A DNA stretch of 11,003 nucleotides, taken from assembly GCA_022360355.1 (NCBI GenBank), contig JAKSCY010000643.1, forward strand, positions 1-11,003, given 5' to 3'. Below are positions 1-7,756 of the stretch, in pieces (positions within the stretch are counted from its first letter, which is position 1; every line of letters starts with the position of its first letter). A model generated the notes under the pieces. It made no database searches. It worked only from the letters and a program-made list of their open reading frames with translations, and had not been told where the DNA came from. Position numbers and translations under genes: made by a program. This DNA comes from Chlorobiales bacterium. Lineage in GTDB: Bacteria; Bacteroidota; Chlorobiia; Chlorobiales; Chlorobiaceae.

Positions 1-1295
1 ACCGGAATCAGATAGTAAATGCCGCCGCCTTCAACTTCCGCAAATCCGAGTGCACCGGCCAGGATGGCGTCCTTGCTCATAAAACCGCTTGTAAGAGGCA
101 GGCCGGCAAGGGCAAGCGTCGCAACAGTAAAGGTTACAAAGGTCCATGGCATTTTTTTGCTCAGCCCGCCCATCCAGCGCATATCCTGTTCGTGATGCAT
201 GGCATGAATGATGGCACCTGAACCAAGGAAAAGACATGCCTTGAAAAATGCATGTGTGAGCAGGTGGAACAGTGCAGCGGAATACGCTCCGACACCGAGG
301 CCAAGCACCATATAGCCGAGCTGTGAAACCGTCGAATATGCCAGAACACGCTTGATGTCGTGTTGTGTAATGGCGATCGTGGCTGCCATAAAGGCGGTAA
401 TCGCTCCTGTAAACGCTATGACATGCAGGGCATCAACTGTAAGAATAACAAAAATTCTTGCGACGAAGTAGACACCGGCGGCAACCATGGTTGCTGCGTG
501 GATAAGCGCCGAAACCGGAGTCGGGCCCTCCATCGCATCAGGAAGCCAGACATGCAGTGGAAACTGTGCAGATTTACCGACACACCCCATGAAGAGCAGG
601 ATGCCCGCCGCTGTCAGCCATGCCTGGGACATGTGAAAATCACCGGCCTTGATATGCTCATAGATCTCTTCATAACCGAACGTGTGAAATTGCGAGTACA
701 GGATAAGGATTCCCAGCCACATGCCAATATCGCCGACGCGGTTGGTGAGAAAAGCCTTTTTCTGCGCATCCGCCGCACTTTGTTTCTCAAAGAAGAAACC
801 GATAAGCAGATAAGAGGACAGACCGACAAGCTCCCAGAAAATATAGATTGAGAACAGGTTGTCCGAAAGCACGATACCAAGCATCGAGAAAGTAAAGATA
901 CCGAGATAGGCAAAGTAGCGTCCATAATATTTATCCCCGGACATGTACCCGGTTGAGTAGATGTGCACCAGAAGACTGATAAGCGACACCATCGCAAGCA
1001 TGATCGCCGTCAGGTTATCAATCAGTATCCCCATCTTGATCTGCAGCGGGCCGACACCCGGCACGTCTCCAAAATCAATCCAGTTAAAGTTCCAGACAAG
1101 CTTGAACGCAGGGTCGTAGCCAACCACAATGACATTCCAGAAAATCCAGGCTGAAATGGCAAACGTCGCTCCCAGAAAACCAACGGCAAGAAAATCACCG
1201 TTTCGCGGCAGACGACGGTTGAAAAATATCAACAGTACGAACGAAAGCAGCGGAAGCAGCAGTACGATTATTGATAACTGGATTAAGTTGTGCAT
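1..1295 (-). CDS. nuoL: NADH-quinone oxidoreductase subunit L (N-terminal part)
   Basis: Distal antiporter-like, proton-pumping membrane subunit of complex I. The 431 codons visible begin MHNLIQLSII and run off the left edge without a stop, so this is the N-terminal two thirds or so of a protein that is 613 residues in E. coli. It is almost entirely hydrophobic helices. Family motifs are clear: FWELVGLSSYLLIG at about 153-166, with Glu155 matching the TM5 glutamate; GKSAQFPLHVWLPDAMEGPTP at about 240-260, with Lys241 matching the TM7 lysine; SALIHAATMVAAGVY at 262-276; and the HAFFKACLFL stretch at 348-357 in the later channel. Start chosen at 1295: it gives the usual N-terminus, though the ribosome site is only a purine-rich AAAAAGA. 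It follows nuoK after 49 bases that contain a small hairpin. nuoM should lie next to the left. Confidence 0.96.
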   Translation of the reverse strand, partial: MHNLIQLSIIVLLLPLLSFVLLIFFNRRLPRNGDFLAVGFLGATFAISAWIFWNVIVVGYDPAFKLVWNFNWIDFGDVPGVGPLQIKMGILIDNLTAIMLAMVSLISLLVHIYSTGYMSGDKYYGRYFAYLGIFTFSMLGIVLSDNLFSIYIFWELVGLSSYLLIGFFFEKQSAADAQKKAFLTNRVGDIGMWLGILILYSQFHTFGYEEIYEHIKAGDFHMSQAWLTAAGILLFMGCVGKSAQFPLHVWLPDAMEGPTPVSALIHAATMVAAGVYFVARIFVILTVDALHVIAFTGAITAFMAATIAITQHDIKRVLAYSTVSQLGYMVLGLGVGAYSAALFHLLTHAFFKACLFLGSGAIIHAMHHEQDMRWMGGLSKKMPWTFVTFTVATLALAGLPLTSGFMSKDAILAGALGFAEVEGGGIYYLIP

Positions 1296-1317
1296 ATCTT
1301 TTTGGCTTTACAGAAAC

Positions 1318-1339
1318 AACGGGACCGGATTCCCCCGTT
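1318..1339 (-). other. Small hairpin in the nuoK-nuoL gap
   Basis: In the 49-base gap between nuoK and nuoL, the arms AACGGG and CCCGTT pair perfectly around a 10-base loop, which is itself part-complementary. No run of T follows, so it is not a standard terminator. It could be an RNA processing or stability element that sets the ratio of nuoL to upstream cistrons. That role is inference; only the pairing is seen. Confidence 0.4.
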
Positions 1340-1344
1340 ACAGC

Positions 1345-1662
1345 TTACTCTTTCATGGAATCAATACTGGAGACATCGACAGTATTGAAGGTTTTATAAA
1401 TATTGATGATAATCGCCAGAGCAACTGCGGCTTCAGCCGCAGCAAGAACAATGACAAAAAGGCTGAACATCACTCCTTCCATCCCTCCGTTGTACTTGGA
1501 AAACGCAACCAGATTGATGTTCGCGGCATTAAGAATCAGCTCTACTCCCATAAGCACGACAATAGCATTCTTGCGGGTTACGATCGCGAAAAGACCCAGA
1601 CCGAAGAGTATTGCCGATATGACGAGATAGTGGTTGAGACCTATTGTGCTGAAAGATTCCAT
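1345..1662 (-). CDS. nuoK: NADH-quinone oxidoreductase subunit K
   Basis: Small membrane subunit of complex I with three transmembrane helices (about 10-28, 33-56 and 64-90), part of the E-channel and first antiporter half-channel. At 105 residues it is the usual family length. The signature MGVELILNAANINLVAF lies at 38-54. The two membrane glutamates needed for proton transfer are both present: Glu41 (E. coli Glu36) and Glu77 in LAAAEAAVALA (E. coli Glu72). The start is supported by AGG five bases upstream, which sits right at the nuoJ stop codon, only six bases away, so translation is probably coupled to nuoJ. Nothing unusual in composition. Confidence 0.97.
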   Translation of the reverse strand: MESFSTIGLNHYLVISAILFGLGLFAIVTRKNAIVVLMGVELILNAANINLVAFSKYNGGMEGVMFSLFVIVLAAAEAAVALAIIINIYKTFNTVDVSSIDSMKE

Positions 1663-1668
1663 GGTAAC

Positions 1669-2193
1669 CTACTTTTGATTCATTTTCCGGGGCTTGTCAA
1701 ACCTGGCAAGAAATGCTGCGCCGATCAGTGCAAGCAACAGGAGAATCGATACCATTTCAAAAGGCAGTACGTATCGGGACATGGTCTCGAAACCGATTCT
1801 TTCCACCACACTTCCCTGCAGCTGGCTGGCCGTCGTAAACCATTCCGCCCTTGTCAGAAAAGTGTAGACAAGCCCGCCGGTTATGGTAATCAGCAACAGA
1901 ATACCGGGAACGATATTCAGCACTTCAGTCTTCAGATCGGTCAACATGATCTTGTTGGTAAACATGACACCGAAAAGCAGAAGGACCAGAATGCCGCCGA
2001 CATACACGATAACCTGGGTTACGGCGATAAAGTCGGCGCTCAGAAAAACATAAAGCGCCGCCACTCCGAAAAACGTAAACAGGAGAGAAAATGCCGAATA
2101 AATGACGTTTTTTGAAAAGACCACAAAAGCAGCGGAAAAGACCGTTATTGCGGCAAACAAGTAAAAAATTACTGTATAGGTTGTATTCGTCAT
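1669..2193 (-). CDS. nuoJ: NADH-quinone oxidoreductase subunit J
   Basis: Membrane subunit of complex I, 174 residues, five predicted transmembrane helices. It contributes to the axis of charged residues linking quinone reduction to the antiporter subunits. Diagnostic sequence is SAFSLLFTFFGVAALYVFL followed by ADFIAVTQVIVYVGGI (about 33-68), which includes the helix known to carry the pi-bulge. A later helix at about 93-112 is followed by a hydrophilic loop and a last helix near 146-163, ending in a basic tail (RFDKPRKMNQK). The gap to nuoI is 32 bases and no clear Shine-Dalgarno sequence is visible before the start, so the exact start rests on the good match of MTNTTYTVIFYLFAA to family N-termini. 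Confidence 0.96.
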   Translation of the reverse strand: MTNTTYTVIFYLFAAITVFSAAFVVFSKNVIYSAFSLLFTFFGVAALYVFLSADFIAVTQVIVYVGGILVLLLFGVMFTNKIMLTDLKTEVLNIVPGILLLITITGGLVYTFLTRAEWFTTASQLQGSVVERIGFETMSRYVLPFEMVSILLLLALIGAAFLARFDKPRKMNQK

Positions 2194-2225
2194 GTGTTAT
2201 ACACCCATTAGTGTTAAAACTGTGC

Positions 2226-2849
2226 TTATTGTGAACCCTTTTCAGGTTCTGTTTTCGGTGCAGGTTTCGGCTTGGGCTTCGGTGCCGGCGCTGCTTTTTT
2301 CTCCTCTTCAAGTTTCTTCCGTTTCGCCTCAGCTTCCAGTTTCGTCAAATTGCCGAAATGATAGATCATGTTTTCGCGGCTGAACTCGGAAAAGTCACTC
2401 ACCTGCGTATGATAGAGGCATTCAGTAGGACAGACAGCCGAACAGATACCGCAGGTCATACACTGCGCCACATCGATATCGAATACCGGAACCCAGAACC
2501 GTTTTTGTTGTCCGCCCGATGTCTTACCGCAAACCGCAAGATCATCTTTGGTGGCCTTGATGGTTTCAATGGTGATACAGTCGATCGGACACGCCCTTGC
2601 ACACTGATTGCATCCTATGCAATCGTCAATCTCGTTATAGAGCCTGTAGCGACCGATTTTCGGGGTAGGGATCGCTTCTCTCGGATATTGGAGAGTCACC
2701 AGGCCATCAACCTGATTGAAATAGTTTTCTTCATCGATACCGGCATCGCCTTTCCGCTTCACGGCATTGAAAAAATGGCGCAGGGTGATGCCCATCCCGG
2801 TGAGAATGGTTGTAATACTGCTGCCTATGTCCCTGAAATACCCACTCAT
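2226..2849 (-). CDS. nuoI: NADH-quinone oxidoreductase subunit I, 2x[4Fe-4S], with K/P-rich tail
   Basis: Ferredoxin-like subunit of the complex I connecting arm, carrying clusters N6a and N6b that pass electrons to NuoB. Two classical motifs are present: CIGCNQCARACP (Cys77, 80, 83, 87) and CMTCGICSAVCP (Cys130, 133, 136, 140). The linker between them (about 91-129) is longer than in a minimal 8Fe ferredoxin, as is usual for NuoI. At 207 residues it exceeds the 180 of E. coli, mainly because of the C-terminal tail from about 170, rich in Lys, Glu, Ala and Pro (for example APAPKPKPKPAPK at 187-199). With no NuoEFG genes nearby, this subunit could be close to where electrons enter. That role for the tail is speculation. 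It starts 15 bases after nuoH. Confidence 0.97.
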   Translation of the reverse strand: MSGYFRDIGSSITTILTGMGITLRHFFNAVKRKGDAGIDEENYFNQVDGLVTLQYPREAIPTPKIGRYRLYNEIDDCIGCNQCARACPIDCITIETIKATKDDLAVCGKTSGGQQKRFWVPVFDIDVAQCMTCGICSAVCPTECLYHTQVSDFSEFSRENMIYHFGNLTKLEAEAKRKKLEEEKKAAPAPKPKPKPAPKTEPEKGSQ

Positions 2850-2864
2850 GATTATCTCTGAATC

Positions 2865-3983
2865 CTATTTGACATAAATCTCCCAAACCGCGATCAGCAC
2901 AAAGGCCACAAAAGCAAACGGTGTAAGCACTTTCCAGCAAAGATGCATGAGCTGATCGACTCTCAGCCTTGGCAACGTCCACCGCAGCCACATCTGGACA
3001 AAGATGAAAAAGAAACCCTTCATCACGATCCAGAATGCTCCCCAGACGGGACCGGTTGTCCAGTCATTGAGAGACAATGGACCGATATTGGGCAACGGAG
3101 AATTCCAGCCGCCGAGAAAAACAATTGAAATGATCGCCGAAACCATGAACATGCTGCCGTACTCCGCAAGAAAAATAACGGCGAACTTCATGCCGGTGTA
3201 TTCGGTAAAGTAACCGGCGACAAGCTCCGACTCGGCTTCAGGAATATCGAACGGTGCGCGGTTCGTCTCTGCAAGCGACGCGATGAAATAGATGATAAAC
3301 GGAAGCCATGCGATAGGATTCTGGAACAGGAAAAAGTGCAGAAACCCGTATTCACCCTGCTGCAGAAGGTTGAACTGCTGCATGCTCAACGTACCGGCCA
3401 TCATGGCACCGCACAAAATGGCAATTGCTGCGGGTATCTCATAGCTGACGATCTGGGCAACACTCCTGATGGCACCGTAAAGCGCCCATTTGTTGTTCGA
3501 GCCCCAGCCTGCAGCCAGAATACCGACAACTTCAAGGGCAACGATACCTATTGCGTAGAAAAGTCCGACATTCAGATCGGCACCGATAAACGCAGGCCCG
3601 AAAGGCAGAACCGCAAAAGCAAGAAACGCACCTACAAACAGTATTCCGGGTCCGATGACAAACAAAAACTTGTCAGCCGACTTGTTGACGATATCCTCTT
3701 TCTGGAGCAACTTGAGAATATCGGCAAGCGTCTGTAAAATACCCCACTTGCCCACCTCCATCGGACCGAGCCGGTCCTGCATGAATGCGGATATCTTCCG
3801 TTCACCGTACACACCATAGGTAAGGGCGTAGAGCGCTATGAACACGAGTGGAATAGCGGCTATAATGATAAGTCCGAACGGCATTCCAAACAGGTGAAGT
3901 TCAGAGAGTGCGTCGGACCAGGCATTGAGGTTTGTACTCATAACAAGAGGAAAACTGTTTGGCAGAAGAGCTCCGGTACTCAT
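2865..3983 (-). CDS. nuoH: NADH-quinone oxidoreductase subunit H
   Basis: Membrane subunit (372 residues, about eight helices) that forms the quinone chamber with NuoB and NuoD and begins the proton path. Signatures visible: [20 protein letters not shown] at 61-80, the loop after the first helix; [19 protein letters not shown] at 239-257, the acidic third loop facing the quinone site; and [13 protein letters not shown] at 334-346. The start at 3983 is well supported: it overlaps the nuoD stop as ATGA and has GGGGAGG seven bases upstream, inside the end of nuoD. This is the strongest ribosome site in the operon. Met15 would be a possible internal start, but it lacks such support. Some 30 residues precede the first helix. 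Confidence 0.97.
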   Translation of the reverse strand: MSTGALLPNSFPLVMSTNLNAWSDALSELHLFGMPFGLIIIAAIPLVFIALYALTYGVYGERKISAFMQDRLGPMEVGKWGILQTLADILKLLQKEDIVNKSADKFLFVIGPGILFVGAFLAFAVLPFGPAFIGADLNVGLFYAIGIVALEVVGILAAGWGSNNKWALYGAIRSVAQIVSYEIPAAIAILCGAMMAGTLSMQQFNLLQQGEYGFLHFFLFQNPIAWLPFIIYFIASLAETNRAPFDIPEAESELVAGYFTEYTGMKFAVIFLAEYGSMFMVSAIISIVFLGGWNSPLPNIGPLSLNDWTTGPVWGAFWIVMKGFFFIFVQMWLRWTLPRLRVDQLMHLCWKVLTPFAFVAFVLIAVWEIYVK

Positions 3984-5182
3984 CGGTCAACCTCCCCGAG
4001 CACAATATCGATGCTTCCTATGATTGAGACGAGATCCGGGATAAGCTGCCCGAGAGAAAGTTCTTTCATGGCGGACAAATTCACGAAACAGGATGAACGG
4101 GCTTTGCAACGCAGGGGGCTGGTCGATTTCCCGTCACTCTGGATATAAAACCCGAGTTCACCCCGCGGGTTTTCTGCACGACCATACACCTCACCTGCCT
4201 TTGGCCTGATGCGCTTGGGAATGGCAGCCCTCGGATCGAAACCATCCTCTTCCGGCATCATTTCCAGGCTCTGCTCGATGATGTTGAGGCTCTCCTCCAT
4301 TTCCATCGCCCTGACAAGGTGGCGGGAAAGACAGTCACCGATATCCGAAAACCTTCCGTCAGGCACACAAACCTTGAAATCAAGTTCGGGATAAATGGAA
4401 TAGGCATCCTCTTTTCTGAGATCCCACTCCACCCCTGAACCACGCAGCATGGGCCCGGACCAGCCGTAGTTTATAGCGACATCGGCCGGCATCATGCCGA
4501 TGCCTTTGGTACGCTTTACGAAAATCTCGTTTTCAGTCAGCAGCTTCTGTAGTTCGAGAGCCTTTGGTCTGAAGTATTTTACAAACTCGAGCGCTCTCTC
4601 CTTGAACCCTTCAGGAAAATCGTAAGCAACCCCGCCGATAAGAATGTAGTTGTACAACATTCTCGCCCCTGAAGTCCATTCCAGGAGATTCAGAATATGC
4701 TCCCTGTCCCGGAAACAGAACAGAAACGGCGTAAACGCACCGAGATCGATCGCATACGTACCGATGGCAACCAGATGAGATGCAATTCTGTTGAATTCCG
4801 AGACGATAACGCGTATGAACTCGACACGTCTCGGGATTTCGACATCGAGCAGCTTTTCGACGGCAATGCAGAAAGCAAAGTCACTGTTCATCGAGGCAAG
4901 GTAGTCCATGCGATCCACAAAAGGCACGACACCCGGATAATCAACCATCTCGGCATGCTTTTCAAAACAGCGGTGGAGATAGCCCAGATAGGGTTCGGCT
5001 TCGATAACAACCTCTCCATCCGTCTTGCATTCAAGCCGAAGCACGCCATGCGTCGAAGGGTGCTGGGGACCCATATTCAGAATCATCTCCTCACTCGAGA
5101 TGTCTTTTTCAATAATCACCCGGTTATCACCCTTCGGGGTAACCCTGACTGATGAATGTTCCGCCTTTCCCAACTCCTGCAT
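3980..5182 (-). CDS. nuoD: NADH-quinone oxidoreductase subunit D (49 kDa)
   Basis: Hydrophilic subunit of the connecting arm, related to [NiFe]-hydrogenase large subunits but without metal ligands, lining the quinone cavity. At 400 residues it is a stand-alone NuoD, not fused to NuoC as in E. coli. The hairpin [14 protein letters not shown] at 38-51 holds His45, and RMDYLASM at 91-98 holds Tyr94. Their 49-residue separation matches the quinone-binding His38/Tyr87 pair of Thermus Nqo4. Other family blocks are [13 protein letters not shown] (63-75) and [11 protein letters not shown] near the middle; the C-terminus is DIVLGEVDR. No good Shine-Dalgarno sequence precedes the start; the N-terminal ~30 residues form the usual variable extension. 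It overlaps nuoH by four bases and follows nuoC after 38. Confidence 0.97.
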   Translation of the reverse strand: MQELGKAEHSSVRVTPKGDNRVIIEKDISSEEMILNMGPQHPSTHGVLRLECKTDGEVVIEAEPYLGYLHRCFEKHAEMVDYPGVVPFVDRMDYLASMNSDFAFCIAVEKLLDVEIPRRVEFIRVIVSEFNRIASHLVAIGTYAIDLGAFTPFLFCFRDREHILNLLEWTSGARMLYNYILIGGVAYDFPEGFKERALEFVKYFRPKALELQKLLTENEIFVKRTKGIGMMPADVAINYGWSGPMLRGSGVEWDLRKEDAYSIYPELDFKVCVPDGRFSDIGDCLSRHLVRAMEMEESLNIIEQSLEMMPEEDGFDPRAAIPKRIRPKAGEVYGRAENPRGELGFYIQSDGKSTSPLRCKARSSCFVNLSAMKELSLGQLIPDLVSIIGSIDIVLGEVDR

Positions 5183-5220
5183 GTGTAATGCTTTTACAAT
5201 TATAACCTACGTCCAATCCC

Positions 5221-5748
5221 TTATTCCGGCACCTTTATACCGTGGTATGTCTCCTGCACCTGGTAGTCCTTGCGAAGAGGATACCCTTCCCAGTCTTCCG
5301 GACAGAGAATCCGTCTGAGGTCCGGGTGACCGCTGAATTCCATACCGTACATGTCGTACGCTTCCCTTTCGTGCCAGTCTGCTGTTTTCCATACTTTTGC
5401 AACAGAGGGAATAATGCCCCCTTCCCGGTCGCATTTTACCTTTACGGCAATTCTATGGCCAAGCTCTCCAAGCGACTCAAGGTTGCATACAATTCCAAGT
5501 TTTCTTTCTTCAGGATAATCGACCCCGGAAAGACAGGCCATATAGGTAAAACGGAGCTTCGGATTGTCACGCATGAAAAGAGCGATATCCCTCCACTGCT
5601 CTCTTTTCAGCACCTCGAAAAACGGCATGAAAGGGTTTTCGTCCAACTCCGATACAGCGTCCCCGAACTTCTCATTGATAACCTGCCATACTGCTTTTGC
5701 AGCAATAACTTCGCCTGACTGCGGTATATTTTCCTGTGTATCTCCCAT
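5221..5748 (-). CDS. nuoC: NADH-quinone oxidoreductase subunit C (30 kDa)
   Basis: Hydrophilic connecting-arm subunit without cofactors that packs against NuoD and NuoB. The length, 175 residues, is normal for a stand-alone NuoC. The family signature is in the C-terminal third: WHEREAYDMYGMEFSGHPDL, then RRILCPEDWEGYPLRKDY, about residues 124-161. The N-terminal domain carries the expected Leu/Phe/Arg-rich alpha/beta sequence, including YMACLSGVDYPEE. The start has an AGG about six bases upstream. The gene lies 23 bases after nuoB and 38 before nuoD, and the position between them is standard for the operon. Confidence 0.96.
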   Translation of the reverse strand: MGDTQENIPQSGEVIAAKAVWQVINEKFGDAVSELDENPFMPFFEVLKREQWRDIALFMRDNPKLRFTYMACLSGVDYPEERKLGIVCNLESLGELGHRIAVKVKCDREGGIIPSVAKVWKTADWHEREAYDMYGMEFSGHPDLRRILCPEDWEGYPLRKDYQVQETYHGIKVPE

Positions 5749-5771
5749 CTGGAACCTGCTTAAAAGTTGTT

Positions 5772-6344
5772 TTACGAGGCTATTGCGCCTTTGCGTGCCG
5801 CCTGAATGAGTTGACCCGGATCGATACTTTTCTCCTCGAGTTTTTTCAATGCTTCAGCGCGAGAGATACCGATTTGCTCCATGCGGATCAGTTCCTGGAC
5901 TTTCATCAGTCCCCCGATAAGAGATTCGGGCCTCGGCGGACAACCCGGCACATAAACATCTACAGGTATAATCCTGTCCACGCCTTTCAGCACATGGTAC
6001 CCATGCTTCCAGTAAGGGCCACCGCAATTGGAACAGCTTCCCATGGAAAGGACATACCGCGGTTCCGGCATCTGCTCATAGAGACGGATTACCCTTTCCG
6101 CCATTTTCATGGTAACCGTCCCGGCAACTATCATAAGATCAGACTGACGTGGAGACGCGCGGGGAAAAATACCGAAACGTTCGAGATCGTAGTTTGAAGC
6201 GTTGGTCGCCATCATCTCGATAGCACAACAGGCAAGCCCGAACCCCATCGGCCAGAGCGAGGAGAGACGCGCCCAGTTCATGACATTGTCAACCGACGTC
6301 ACGAGCACATTATGCTTCGATATTTTTGCGTCAAGTAATCCCAT
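5772..6344 (-). CDS. nuoB: NADH-quinone oxidoreductase subunit B, [4Fe-4S] cluster N2
   Basis: Carries terminal cluster N2, which reduces quinone at the NuoB/NuoD interface. The unusual ligand set is present: tandem Cys39-Cys40 in [12 protein letters not shown], Cys104 in [11 protein letters not shown], and Cys135 in [10 protein letters not shown]. Cys107 is an extra, non-ligand cysteine. At 190 residues it is a usual length; the C-terminal region (about 141-190) is an amphipathic, charged stretch with [17 protein letters not shown]. The assigned start gives the standard [21 protein letters not shown]-terminus, but the only Shine-Dalgarno-like sequence (AAAGG) is one base from the ATG, closer than normal, so initiation may be weak or may depend on coupling. 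It lies 37 bases after nuoA. Confidence 0.97.
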   Translation of the reverse strand: MGLLDAKISKHNVLVTSVDNVMNWARLSSLWPMGFGLACCAIEMMATNASNYDLERFGIFPRASPRQSDLMIVAGTVTMKMAERVIRLYEQMPEPRYVLSMGSCSNCGGPYWKHGYHVLKGVDRIIPVDVYVPGCPPRPESLIGGLMKVQELIRMEQIGISRAEALKKLEEKSIDPGQLIQAARKGAIAS

Positions 6345-6381
6345 ACCTTTTATGCTTATATATTATTACCGTATCAGGATA

Positions 6382-6804
6382 TCATCGGTCACTTTCATCC
6401 CCATCGATAACCGGCATTTTCGGAATATGCGGCGTAGGCCTTACCCAGTCCAGATCGCCTTTCACCCATGCATAAACAAGACCGATAATCAGAATGCCAG
6501 CGAAGATAAGCGCTTCGATCAGCGCAAACGCGCCAAGCTGCTTGAACACCGTTGCCCAAGGGAAAAGAAATACAACTTCAACATCGAAAATGATGAAGAT
6601 CAGGGCCACGACGTAAAATCGTATATTGAATTTTATCCATGCTGAACCCACAGCTTCTTCACCGCACTCGTAAATCGCAAGCTTTTCAGGATTGGGTCTG
6701 CTGGGGCGTAAAAGGCGGGCTGTCAGATATCCACCGACAACAAAAATGATACCGAGGAGGAGGAAAACAAAAACGGTGCCGAAATCACTCAACGTTTGAT
6801 CCAT
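6382..6804 (-). CDS. nuoA: NADH-quinone oxidoreductase subunit A
   Basis: First gene of the nuo operon: a three-helix membrane subunit (helices about 8-30, 62-82 and 92-113) of 140 residues that packs beside NuoH. The quinone-site loop between helices 1 and 2 contains [20 protein letters not shown] at 41-60, with the conserved Cys47. Helix 2 has [14 protein letters not shown] (70-83) with the conserved Asp74 and Glu76. The C-terminal tail after residue 115 is soluble and ends in acidic residues. No clear Shine-Dalgarno sequence precedes the start; the leader is AT-rich. A promoter candidate lies 32-60 bases upstream of the ATG, which would give a leader of only about 25 bases. Confidence 0.96.
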   Translation of the reverse strand: MDQTLSDFGTVFVFLLLGIIFVVGGYLTARLLRPSRPNPEKLAIYECGEEAVGSAWIKFNIRFYVVALIFIIFDVEVVFLFPWATVFKQLGAFALIEALIFAGILIIGLVYAWVKGDLDWVRPTPHIPKMPVIDGDESDR

Positions 6805-6836
6805 AAGAATATTTTTGACGTTGATATCCCAGGCTC

Positions 6837-6864
6837 ATGATAGACTGTTTTAACGAGCTTTCAA
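6837..6864 (-). promoter_or_regulatory. Candidate sigma-70 promoter for the nuo operon
   Basis: Reading the minus strand, TTGAAA (-35, at 6864-6859) and TATCAT (-10, at 6842-6837) are separated by 16 bases; each matches five of six consensus positions. Transcription would begin near 6830, some 25 bases before nuoA. The -35 box forms one arm of the inverted repeat at 6859-6899. Only the sequence match supports this; no start site is known. Confidence 0.45.
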
Positions 6865-6899
6865 CAAGTGCGCCCAATATAAAAAAATTGTTGTTGAAA
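6859..6899. repeat. 9-bp inverted repeat overlapping the nuo -35 box
   Basis: TTTCAACAA (6859-6867) is repeated as its perfect reverse complement TTGTTGAAA (6891-6899), 23 bases apart, in the 123-bp gap between the 79-residue membrane protein gene and nuoA. Centre-to-centre spacing is 32 bases, about three helical turns, so it could be a paired operator. One arm covers the putative -35 hexamer, which would fit repression. A run of seven T (minus strand) lies in the spacer, not after the second arm, so it is a poor terminator. Confidence 0.4.
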
Positions 6900-6927
6900 C
6901 CATAATAAACCCCTCGACAAAAAACAC

Positions 6928-7167
6928 CTACTTTCCTCCAAACACTTTTTCACTCAAAACAGCAAGAAAACGGAGAGCATAAAAAATTAATACCAGTGAC
7001 AAAAAGAGCACAACCGGCTGCACAATCCAGGATACACCAACAAGTGCAAAAAGAACCTTTCCGAGAGTTGCGGAAAGCAGCAGCCACAGTATCGGAAGCC
7101 AGGCAATAACAAACACAACCTGCAGCCCTCCTTTCATCAATCGCACCCTTTTTTCATTCATTTTCAT
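6928..7167 (-). CDS. Small membrane protein of unknown function (79 aa)
   Basis: Not recognised. From the start at 7167 the product has 79 residues: a basic N-terminus (MKMNEKRVRLMK), a hydrophobic segment at about 13-33 (LQVVFVIAWLPILWLLLSA), a short Gly/Lys turn, and a second hydrophobic stretch at about 42-71 that could hold one or two helices, ending in SEKVFGGK. A GGAGG site lies 11 bases upstream of this ATG, inside the end of the TPR gene; the ATG at 7161 is the alternative (77 residues). A longer reading from 7209 has no ribosome site and lies wholly within the TPR gene. The gene overlaps the TPR stop by 14 bases, so the two are probably coupled. It is the last gene before nuoA. Whether it helps complex I assembly is only a guess from position. 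Confidence 0.7.
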   Translation of the reverse strand: MKMNEKRVRLMKGGLQVVFVIAWLPILWLLLSATLGKVLFALVGVSWIVQPVVLFLSLVLIFYALRFLAVLSEKVFGGK

Positions 7168-7756
7168 CGAAAAACAATCCTCCAATCTGTGAGGCAAGAG
7201 CAGGATCAAGACGCTTCAGTATCAGATGTTCTTCCCTGAGCCCTTTGAAGTCGCCCTGAGAGAGACAGTACATGGCCATCTTGCAGTGTGGTTCCGCACC
7301 ATCCGGGTCAAGCTCAAGTGCTTTCTCGATCATTGACCTTGCCTTGTCATACTTGCCAATGTCGATATACACATCTCCCAGGAGACAATACGCATCAACA
7401 TAATCGGGATCAACTTCAAGAGCTTTTTCAAGCGTAGTGATAGCAGTCTCCTCTTTTCCCATTGTCAGCTGCACAAACCCGAGGTTCTTGTACGCATGCA
7501 GAAAACCCCTGTCGAGCGCAACGGCACGAAGAAAATCCTGCCCTGCCTGCCGGTAATTGCCTGTGGACATATGGGCCACCCCTCTTGAGTAGAGCGCATT
7601 GACATTTCTCCTGTCCCCCTCGATCAAGCGGTCCAATATCCCGACCGCCTGATTGTAACGCTCATTGTCAATGCAGGCAAGAGCAAGCTCATATTGTTTT
7701 TCGGGACCGCCCGGTTCACTCTTTACAGGACCTTCAAACCCGTCAAATTCCTGCAT
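7154..7756 (-). CDS. TPR-repeat protein
   Basis: A 200-residue protein made of about five tandem 34-residue tetratricopeptide repeats, starting near residues 18, 52, 86, 120 and 154. The best copies show the consensus W/L-G-Y-A-F-A-P pattern, for example NLGFVQLTMGKEETAITTLEKALEVDPDY and then LLGDVYIDIGKYDKARSMIEKALELDPDG. There is no signal peptide, membrane helix or catalytic domain, so it is probably a cytoplasmic scaffold for protein contacts; its partner is unknown. The start at 7756 has GAGGA just upstream and gives MQEFDGFEGP; the ATG at 7777 is possible. Longer readings to 7969 run through the ferrochelatase-like gene in another frame and look artificial. It overlaps that gene by 14 bases and the small membrane gene downstream by 14. 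Confidence 0.88.
   Translation of the reverse strand: MQEFDGFEGPVKSEPGGPEKQYELALACIDNERYNQAVGILDRLIEGDRRNVNALYSRGVAHMSTGNYRQAGQDFLRAVALDRGFLHAYKNLGFVQLTMGKEETAITTLEKALEVDPDYVDAYCLLGDVYIDIGKYDKARSMIEKALELDPDGAEPHCKMAMYCLSQGDFKGLREEHLILKRLDPALASQIGGLFFDENE

Noticed and set aside
1129..2115. Plus-strand frame of 328 codons
   Set aside because: Antisense to nuoJ, nuoK and nuoL; low-complexity polar sequence with no family resemblance.
7168..7209. Longer start for the small membrane protein (MILLLPHRLEDCFS)
   Set aside because: No ribosome site, and the segment lies within the TPR coding region; GGAGG points to 7167.
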